Program-made: the position numbers and the translations under genes
Part shown: piece by piece, positions 1 to 4,357 of the stretch
How the letters are laid out: each line of letters opens with the position of its first letter
Position numbering within the stretch: position 1 is the stretch's first letter
The notes under the pieces: generated by a model
What the model was told of the DNA's origin: nothing
The model's input: the letters and a program-made list of their open reading frames with translations, nothing else
Database searches by the model: none
DNA from: an uncultured Pelolinea sp.
Lineage (GTDB): Bacteria > Chloroflexota > Anaerolineae > Anaerolineales > Anaerolineaceae
Direction: 5' to 3'
NCBI GenBank assembly: GCA_937902055.1
Contig: CALGUJ010000098.1
Coordinates: forward strand, 1-5,542
Length of the DNA: 5,542 nucleotides

Positions 1-47
1 GACCACCGAGATCTACACTCTTTCCCTACACGACGCTCTTCCGATCT
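1..47. other. Illumina adapter contamination (P5/Read 1 universal adapter)
   Basis: These bases match the Illumina TruSeq universal adapter from its 12th base to its last, ending in ACGACGCTCTTCCGATCT. Genuine genomic sequence starts directly afterwards. This is a library artefact left at a contig end and should be trimmed. It happens to be open in the nadK frame, where it reads PRSTLFPYTTLFRS, so a gene caller that allows edge-truncated genes would fuse it to the NAD kinase. The match is from memory of the adapter sequence, which is very well known. Confidence 0.98.
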
Positions 48-584
48 AAAGGCGAATACCGCATCGAGAAACGCATGCTGCTGGAGGCAGAGCATTTCCA
101 TCAAGGCACCAGCCGCGGCAGCTGGCTGGTGGTCAATGAAGTGGTGGTCTGCCGCGGCCAGCATGTGCGCCCGATCCGCCTGGACGCGGAAGTGAACGGC
201 CATCATATGGCCTCTTACGTGGCCGACGGGCTGATCGCCGCCACGCCCACCGGATCCACCGCTTACGCCCTGGCGGCCGGCGGCGCCATCATGCCGCCCG
301 ACCTGCGCAACATCATCGTGGTGCCGGTTGCCCCGCACCTCTCTCCCGACCAACCCATCATTCTCAATGAGGGCGCCAGCGTGACCATTTCGGTAAAAAC
401 TTCGCACCAAGCGGTGTTCAGCGTGGACGGGCACGACGCGGTCATCATGGAAGACGGCGATTCCGTCCTGATCAGTTCCAGCGAGCTGAACTCGCACTAC
501 ATCCGTTTTCGCGATGCGGGTTATTTTTACCGCGCCCTGAATCGGTTCATGGAACAGAATCCATCCCTGAACCAACTGCGTTGA
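48..584 (+). CDS. nadK: NAD kinase, C-terminal part (5' truncated by contig end)
   Basis: This is the C-terminal 178 residues of ATP-dependent NAD kinase, the cytoplasmic enzyme that phosphorylates NAD+ to NADP+ and so sets the NADP(H) supply. The reading frame is open from base 48, before the first ATG at 75, so that ATG is internal and not the start. The family signatures are visible: the NE motif in LVVNEVVVCRG (about 126-158), the highly conserved DGLIAATPTGSTAY block (225-266) of the NAD-binding beta-sandwich domain, and SVDGHD near 420-437. Bacterial NAD kinases are usually 280-300 residues, so roughly the first 100-120 residues, including the GGDG motif of the N-terminal domain, are missing. 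The loss is explained by the contig edge, with adapter at 1-47, and not by a mutation. The gene lies 60 nt upstream of a zinc-finger membrane protein and in the same orientation as recN, a common neighbour of nadK. Confidence 0.95.
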   Translation, partial: KGEYRIEKRMLLEAEHFHQGTSRGSWLVVNEVVVCRGQHVRPIRLDAEVNGHHMASYVADGLIAATPTGSTAYALAAGGAIMPPDLRNIIVVPVAPHLSPDQPIILNEGASVTISVKTSHQAVFSVDGHDAVIMEDGDSVLISSSELNSHYIRFRDAGYFYRALNRFMEQNPSLNQLR

Positions 585-594
585 GCGTGAATTT

Positions 595-622
595 TTCTGG
601 ATAAGAATGCCAGAGTTATAAT
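595..622 (+). promoter_or_regulatory. Candidate promoter for the zinc-finger/recN pair
   Basis: A perfect -10 hexamer TATAAT lies at 617-622. Transcription would start near 628, giving a leader of about 16 nt before the ATG at 645. The -35 region is poor: TTCTGG at 595-600 with a 16-nt spacer is the best available. The -35 overlaps a short inverted repeat, TCTGG at 596-600 and CCAGA at 610-614, which could be a small protein-binding site or a weak terminator stem for nadK. Read-through from nadK is equally possible. Confidence 0.45.
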
Positions 623-644
623 TTTAGAGTGTATCGAGAATCCC

Positions 645-1178
645 ATGACCGATAGCGAAACCCTTACCTGTTATAAACATCCCAACCGCGAAACCATGCT
701 GCGCTGCAACAAATGCGAGCGGCCGATCTGTTCGCAATGCGCCGTGCTGACCCCCACCGGTTACCGCTGCAAGGAATGCGTGCGCGGCCAGCAAAAAATA
801 TTCGATAATGCCCAGGCCGGCGACTTCATCATCGCGGTGGTGGTCGCGGCCGGGTTGGCATATTTCGGCAGCTACATCCCCGCTTTTATCGGGTTTTTTA
901 CCATTTTCGCATCTCCGTTCCTGGGAATGGTGATCGTGGAAGCCATCAAAAAATTGATCCGCAACCGCCGCTCCCGCCCGCTTTTCATAGCGGCCACCAC
1001 CGCCGCGGCGCTGGGCAGCCTGCCCATGTTGATCGCGCGGATTTTCGCGCTGGCTGCGGGCCTGCAATTCGGCAGCTTCAACATCTACGCGCTGCTGCCT
1101 TTGATCTGGCAGGGCGCGTTTACCGTCCTGGTCACCGGTTCGGTCTTTTACCGGTTGACCGGCATCAAGATCGGATAG
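645..1178 (+). CDS. B-box-type zinc-finger multi-pass membrane protein
   Basis: A 177-residue protein of unknown function. Residues 9-45 hold eight metal ligands in four pairs: C9/H12, C21/C24, C29/C32 and C42/C45. This is the cross-brace arrangement of a B-box-like zinc finger binding two zinc ions. The rest is hydrophobic, with about four predicted membrane segments near 60-76, 78-100, 112-138 and 148-170. A basic loop (KKLIRNRRSR, 102-111) separates the second and third and probably faces the cytoplasm. The finger would then be a cytoplasmic N-terminal module, more likely for protein-protein contact than DNA binding. Proteins with this layout are, from memory, frequent in Chloroflexota and lack an assigned role. 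The start at 645 is the first ATG in the frame; its ribosome binding site is weak (CGAGAA upstream). The stop is only 4 nt before recN, so the two are almost certainly co-transcribed. No functional link to DNA repair can be read from the sequence. Confidence 0.85.
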   Translation: MTDSETLTCYKHPNRETMLRCNKCERPICSQCAVLTPTGYRCKECVRGQQKIFDNAQAGDFIIAVVVAAGLAYFGSYIPAFIGFFTIFASPFLGMVIVEAIKKLIRNRRSRPLFIAATTAAALGSLPMLIARIFALAAGLQFGSFNIYALLPLIWQGAFTVLVTGSVFYRLTGIKIG

Positions 1179-1182
1179 CGGC

Positions 1183-2925
1183 ATGTTAAAAGAACTGCGC
1201 ATCGAGAATTTCGCCATCATTCACCAGCTAGAACTGAAATTCGAGCCGGGATTGACCACGTTCACCGGCGAAACCGGCGCAGGCAAATCCATCCTGCTGG
1301 ATGCCATTGAAGCTTTGATTGGCGGCCGCGCCGAAACCGGCATGATCCGCTCGGATGTGGAACGCGCCAACCTGGAAGCATTGTTCAGCATGCCGCCCGA
1401 CCACAAGCAGGAGATCGTTCAATTGCTCGACAGCGAGGGGCTGTATGAAGGCGAGCCGAACATCCTGCTCAACCGCGAGATCCGGCGCGAAGGCCGCAAC
1501 ATCGCGCGCATCAACGGGCGCGTGGTGAACGTTTCGCTGATGAAAGAACTGGGCGCTTTCCTGGTGGATATCCACGGGCAATCCGAGCATCTTTCCCTGT
1601 TGACCGTCCGTCAGCATTTGCAGCTGCTCGACCGGTACGCCGACGACCGCGCCGCACTGGATGATTATCAGCAAAGTTACCACGTCCTGAAAGCCACCCA
1701 GCAGGAATTGAAAGACCTGCGCCAGGCCGAACAGGACGCGGCGCGCATGAGCGACTTGTTGAATTACCAAATCCAGGAGATCGACGCCGCCAAATTGCGC
1801 GTGGGGGAAGAGGATGAGCTGCGCGAAGAGTTGAGCCGCCTGGCAAATGCGGAAAAACTTTCCTCGCTGGCCAAGCAGGCTTACAGCTTGCTGGAAGAGG
1901 ATTCGCCCGAGTCACCCGCCATCAACTCCATGCTCGGGCAGGTGGTCAGCGCCGTGAGAGCGCTGGCCAATATCGACAAAAGCCTCGAACCGCTGGCCGA
2001 CCAGTGCGAGAATATCAGTTCCCTCAGCTCCGATACCAGCCGCGATCTGCAAAACTACCTGGAAGCCATCGAGTACAACCCCAAGCGCCTGGAGCAGACT
2101 GAAAACCGCCTGGCGCTGATCAACACGCTTAAGCGAAAATACGGCGAAAATGAACAAGCCATTCTGGATTTCGCCGAGAAAGCGCGTCTGCAATTGAACC
2201 GCATCACCAACGCCGAAGAAAGGATCGCAGAACTGGAGGCTTTGGAAGCCGCCCAGTTGGCGGAAACCGCGCGCAAGGCTTTGACGCTATCCGAAGCGCG
2301 CAAAGCCGCGGCTGCAACCATGGGCGGGCAGGTTGAGAGGGAATTGGCCGATCTGCACATGGCCGGCGCCCGCTTCGCGGTGGATATGCAATTCAAGGCA
2401 GTGGAAAACGGCCTGCCATTGGAAGACGATTCGCAGGTGAAATTCGACGAGCGCGGCATCGACCAGGTCGAATTCCTGATCGCGCCTAACCCTGGCGAAG
2501 GGCTCAAACCCCTGGTAAAGATCGCCTCCGGCGGCGAAACTTCGCGCTTGATGCTGGCCTTGAAAAACGTGCTGGCCAAAGCCGATACGATTCCCACCCT
2601 GATCTTCGACGAGATCGATCAGGGCATCGGCGGGCGCATCGGGGCGATGGTGGGCGAAAAATTGTGGCAGCTCGGCAACCGCCACCAGGTGCTGTGCGTC
2701 ACGCACCTGCCGCAACTGGCCGCTTACGGCAACCACCACTACCACGTGTACAAACAGGTTCAGGACGGCCGCACCATGACCAACGTGGAAGAACTGACAG
2801 CCGACCGCCGCAGGGTGGAACTGGCGCTGATGTTCGGCGGCGACAGTGAAGCCAACCAATCCGCCGCCCAGGAAGCCCTGGACAGCGCGGAATCGAGAAA
2901 GAAGGAATTTATTAATCTTTTGTAA
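1183..2925 (+). CDS. recN: DNA repair ATPase RecN (SMC-like)
   Basis: A complete 580-residue RecN, a cytoplasmic SMC-like ATPase that gathers at double-strand breaks and assists RecA-dependent recombinational repair. The N-terminal half-domain carries the Walker A motif GETGAGKS (29-36) and the RecN-typical DIHGQSEH (129-136). A long, charged, Glu/Lys/Leu/Ala-rich section from about 150 to 370 is the predicted antiparallel coiled coil. The C-terminal half-domain carries the ABC signature SGGETSR (449-455), Walker B TLIFDEID (472-479, with D476 and E477) and the switch histidine in CVTHLPQ (H508). Every ATPase element is intact, so the protein should be active. Its length is slightly above the usual 550-570 residues. 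The ATG at 1183 comes 4 nt after the upstream stop with only a weak GGAT-like binding site, suggesting translational coupling to the zinc-finger gene. I found no recognisable SOS box just upstream, but damage-response operators differ between phyla. A hairpin terminator follows 65 nt downstream of the stop. Confidence 0.97.
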   Translation: MLKELRIENFAIIHQLELKFEPGLTTFTGETGAGKSILLDAIEALIGGRAETGMIRSDVERANLEALFSMPPDHKQEIVQLLDSEGLYEGEPNILLNREIRREGRNIARINGRVVNVSLMKELGAFLVDIHGQSEHLSLLTVRQHLQLLDRYADDRAALDDYQQSYHVLKATQQELKDLRQAEQDAARMSDLLNYQIQEIDAAKLRVGEEDELREELSRLANAEKLSSLAKQAYSLLEEDSPESPAINSMLGQVVSAVRALANIDKSLEPLADQCENISSLSSDTSRDLQNYLEAIEYNPKRLEQTENRLALINTLKRKYGENEQAILDFAEKARLQLNRITNAEERIAELEALEAAQLAETARKALTLSEARKAAAATMGGQVERELADLHMAGARFAVDMQFKAVENGLPLEDDSQVKFDERGIDQVEFLIAPNPGEGLKPLVKIASGGETSRLMLALKNVLAKADTIPTLIFDEIDQGIGGRIGAMVGEKLWQLGNRHQVLCVTHLPQLAAYGNHHYHVYKQVQDGRTMTNVEELTADRRRVELALMFGGDSEANQSAAQEALDSAESRKKEFINLL

Positions 2926-2953
2926 TAATTTTGTAAATATTAAGATTTTATGC

Positions 2954-2982
2954 TTGCATGATCCTTTATCTTATGATATAAA
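2954..2982 (+). promoter_or_regulatory. Possible promoter just upstream of the recN terminator hairpin
   Basis: TTGCAT (2954-2959) and TATAAA (2977-2982) are separated by exactly 17 nt in an AT-rich stretch after recN. The start point would fall near 2989, at the foot of the hairpin beginning at 2990. If real, it would give only a stub of about 40 nt or a leader for the next gene carrying the hairpin. AT-rich intergenic DNA often contains such matches by chance, so support is weak. Confidence 0.25.
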
Positions 2983-2989
2983 ATAAGTA

Positions 2990-3030
2990 CCAAACGCTTG
3001 GGTGCCCCCCTCACCCAGGCGTTTGGCTTT
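2990..3030 (+). terminator. Rho-independent terminator after recN
   Basis: A 15-bp stem is formed by 2990-3004 (CCAAACGCTTGGGTG) and 3012-3026 (CACCCAGGCGTTTGG), with a single G:U wobble and a 7-nt loop made almost wholly of C. A short run of T follows (CTTTT, 3027-3031). The stem is long and stable; the T tract is modest. The opposite strand lacks a good T tract, so it acts mainly on plus-strand transcripts from the nadK-recN side. Confidence 0.85.
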
Positions 3031-3045
3031 TAATCGCTTGATTAT

Positions 3046-3074
3046 TTGAACGACTTAACGTATATTGTTAGCAT
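3046..3074 (+). promoter_or_regulatory. Promoter of the small membrane protein gene
   Basis: TTGAAC (3046-3051) and TAGCAT (3069-3074) are 17 nt apart, and a TGT precedes the -10 as an extended -10 element. Initiation near 3081 would leave a leader of about 37 nt. The site lies between the recN terminator and the next gene, as expected for an independent unit. The -10 matches the consensus at only four of six positions. An alternative AT-rich -10 (TATATT, 3061-3066) is nearby, so the exact choice is uncertain. Confidence 0.45.
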
Positions 3075-3107
3075 AGTTCTTGCAATAGTACATTTTATAT
3101 ACATAAC

Positions 3108-3112
3108 GGAGG
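3108..3112 (+). promoter_or_regulatory. Strong Shine-Dalgarno sequence that fixes the start at 3118
   Basis: GGAGG lies 5 nt before the ATG at 3118. It is the strongest ribosome binding site in the window. It decides the start against an in-frame TTG at 3046, which would add 24 residues encoded by the promoter region. Confidence 0.9.
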
Positions 3113-3117
3113 ATAAA

Positions 3118-3450
3118 ATGAAAAAACGCTTTGGTGTATTGAGAACACTTTCAACTGTTCTGAAAATCCTGGGGGTCGTAGCCGCTGTTTGCGCGGTGTT
3201 GGGCAGCCTGATCGCCCTGGTGGTGTCATTTTCCGGCGGCGACATGTTTGAGGCCATGGGGTTGGATGAAACCAGCGGCGTCTTCGTCGGCTTGTTCGGC
3301 TCCATCATGCTCCTGGTGTTCGGATTGTTGTATGCCGTGCTGTTTTACGGCTACGGCGAATTCCTGATGCTGATGATCTCGATCGAAGACAACACCCTGC
3401 GCACGGTTACGCTTTTGGAAGACGTGACCAAGGAAGAAGAGAGCAAGTAA
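3118..3450 (+). CDS. Small two-helix membrane protein of unknown function
   Basis: A 110-residue protein that I cannot assign to a named family. It begins with a basic stretch (MKKRFGVLRT) and has a first hydrophobic helix at about 14-38. A short polar loop follows (39-53, containing GGD and a DET), then a second helix at about 54-80, and a soluble acidic tail ending in EEESK. The second helix runs into YGEFLMLMISIEDNTLRTVTLLE (79-101 in outline). A similar 'GE, hydrophobic, IE-NT-R' pattern recurs, as far as I remember, in small uncharacterised bacterial membrane proteins, which suggests a conserved cytoplasmic C-terminus. With the positive N-terminus inside, both ends would face the cytoplasm. 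It stands alone: own promoter, strong ribosome binding site and terminators on both sides. It is therefore not part of the recN or regulator operons and may be well expressed. Confidence 0.8.
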   Translation: MKKRFGVLRTLSTVLKILGVVAAVCAVLGSLIALVVSFSGGDMFEAMGLDETSGVFVGLFGSIMLLVFGLLYAVLFYGYGEFLMLMISIEDNTLRTVTLLEDVTKEEESK

Positions 3451-3466
3451 ACCACCGCATCGATTA

Positions 3467-3503
3467 AAAAAGCCGCGTCCACAACAACCGAACGCGGCTT
3501 TTT
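3467..3503 (+). terminator. Bidirectional-looking intrinsic terminator
   Basis: The stem pairs 3467-3478 with 3492-3503: the GC-rich core is GCCGCGT/ACGCGGC, extended by five A:T pairs, around a 13-nt loop. A T5 run ends the plus-strand form and an A6 run precedes the left arm, so the minus-strand transcript would also end in a T run. It terminates the small membrane protein gene and insulates the regulator promoter downstream. No minus-strand gene that would need it is seen nearby. Confidence 0.93.
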
Positions 3504-3555
3504 CTGTTTAAGCCTGCTTGTTCAAACGTCAATGATTCTAATGATGAATTTCCTG

Positions 3556-3585
3556 TTGACGCGGGTTCGTCGAATTTGCTATAGT
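3556..3585 (+). promoter_or_regulatory. Strong extended -10 promoter of the FadR-like/glpD operon
   Basis: TTGACG (3556-3561, five of six matches) and TATAGT (3580-3585, five of six) have an 18-nt spacer. TGC immediately before the -10 makes it an extended -10 element. Transcription should start near 3592, giving a leader of about 34 nt to the ATG at 3626. It is the best promoter in the window, and a palindromic operator begins directly behind its -10 box. Confidence 0.8.
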
Positions 3586-3586
3586 G

Positions 3587-3605
3587 TAAGTGGTAAGACC
3601 TCTTA
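3587..3605 (+). promoter_or_regulatory. FadR-type operator (19-bp palindrome) over the transcription start
   Basis: The 19-bp site TAAGTGGTAAGACCTCTTA is an imperfect palindrome with seven of nine base pairs symmetric (TAAG-GGT---ACC-CTTA). It contains TGGTAAGACC, which fits the core TGGTAnGACC of the E. coli fadBA FadR operator as I remember it, and the wider GGTnnnACC pattern of GntR regulators. It covers the predicted start point (about 3592), directly after the -10 box, where a bound protein would block RNA polymerase. The obvious ligand is the regulator encoded 21 nt downstream, implying autorepression. Binding is inferred, not shown. Confidence 0.7.
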
Positions 3606-3625
3606 TCAGAAAAGGCAATTCGACT

Positions 3626-4357
3626 ATGAAGAACAATTCCTGGCAGCCGCCCCTGAAACCCGGCGAGATCACCGAATCGCGTTTGATCCGGGCCATTTTG
3701 GACGGGACGTTTCCCATCAATTCCAACCTGCCTGCCGAGCGCGACCTGGCAGCCTTGCTGGGCGTCACCCGCCCCACCCTGCGCGAAGTCATGCAGCGCC
3801 TGGAAAGGGACGGCTGGCTGGACATCCGGCACGGCAAGCCCACGCGCGTGCGCGATTTCTGGCGGGAAGGCGGGTTGGGGGTTTCCATCGCGCTGGCGCA
3901 ATACCAGGCGCCCCTGCCGGATGATTTCGTGGTCAACCTGCTGACCGTGCGCACCTTGCTGGCCCCAACTTATACCAGCCTGGCGGTAAAGAATTCACCC
4001 CAGGCGATTGTTGAGTTCTTGAACACTTCTTCCCAATTGGATGACCAACCCAAAAGTTACGCGGATTTTGATTGGCAGTTGCATTGGCTGCTCACCATCC
4101 ATTCCGGCAACACGTTTTTTACGCATTTCGTCAACAGCGTGCGCCGCCTGTACGAGATCATGGGCATCCCATATTTCAGCCATGCGGAATCCCGCCAACA
4201 CTCGCGCGGTTTCTACGATGAACTGAACAAACTGGCGCTTTCCGGCGACAGCACGTCAGCCGGAAGTTTGGCCGGCAGGGTGATGGCGGAAAGCTGCGAA
4301 TTATGGACGCGGCTGGCCAGCCCAAGCCTTAAGAGTGCGAAGGAGAATAAACAATGA
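3626..4357 (+). CDS. GntR-family transcriptional regulator, FadR subfamily (acyl-CoA-responsive type)
   Basis: A 243-residue DNA-binding regulator close in length to E. coli FadR (239). The winged helix-turn-helix spans about 14-76 and includes PAERDLAALLGVTRPTLREV (36-55) and the wing RHGKP (68-72). Aligned with FadR at a constant +4 offset, the DNA-contact residues R39, T48, R49, T51, R53, H69 and G70 are kept, while FadR T46 is P50 here. The C-terminal helical domain resembles FadR_C, not the metal-binding FCD domain: NLLTVRT, the GFY..L block, and ESCELW at 222-227. There S223 and W227 match FadR S219 and W223, which contact acyl-CoA; FadR G216 is replaced by M220. A long-chain acyl-CoA effector is therefore plausible but unproven. 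The ATG at 3626 is preferred (GAAAAGG at 3609-3615) because an in-frame GTG at 3590 lies inside the operator and upstream of the likely transcript start. The stop overlaps the ATG of the glycerol-3-phosphate dehydrogenase gene, its probable target along with its own promoter. Confidence 0.9.
   Translation: MKNNSWQPPLKPGEITESRLIRAILDGTFPINSNLPAERDLAALLGVTRPTLREVMQRLERDGWLDIRHGKPTRVRDFWREGGLGVSIALAQYQAPLPDDFVVNLLTVRTLLAPTYTSLAVKNSPQAIVEFLNTSSQLDDQPKSYADFDWQLHWLLTIHSGNTFFTHFVNSVRRLYEIMGIPYFSHAESRQHSRGFYDELNKLALSGDSTSAGSLAGRVMAESCELWTRLASPSLKSAKENKQ
4340..4345 (+). promoter_or_regulatory. Ribosome binding site for glpD inside the regulator gene
   Basis: AAGGAG lies 8 nt before the ATG at 4354 and is embedded in the last codons of the regulator gene. 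The spacing favours the first of two tandem ATGs (4354 over 4357). Confidence 0.85.

Noticed and set aside
585..625. Terminator after nadK (TCTGG/CCAGA stem)
   Set aside because: The stem is only 5 bp with a 9-nt loop and no direct T run; too weak to call. It is mentioned only in the promoter entry.
624..1220. Long open frame on the minus strand opposite the zinc-finger gene (198 codons)
   Set aside because: It is a shadow of the GC-rich gene on the plus strand; its protein is low-complexity (Arg/Gln/Gly/Asp-rich) with no recognisable domain, while the plus strand carries clear zinc ligands and membrane helices.
1228..2859. Several 130-190-codon open frames antisense to recN
   Set aside because: All mirror the codon bias of recN, which has every expected ATPase motif; the antisense products show no family resemblance and no convincing ribosome binding sites.
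3054..3071. CTTAACG...TTGTTAG as a possible operator for the small membrane protein gene
   Set aside because: Only about half of the paired positions are symmetric, which is no better than chance in AT-rich DNA.
3046..3117. TTG start adding 24 residues to the small membrane protein
   Set aside because: The segment contains the promoter elements, and the strong GGAGG directly precedes the ATG at 3118.
3590..3625. Upstream GTG start adding 12 residues to the regulator
   Set aside because: The GTG falls within the operator and before the predicted transcription start, and has no ribosome binding site. The ATG at 3626 aligns in length with FadR.
3532..3924. Plus-strand 130-codon frame overlapping the start of the regulator gene
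   Set aside because: It begins upstream of the promoter, crosses the operator and overlaps the FadR-like gene in another frame; the C-terminal half is His/Arg/Ala-rich noise.
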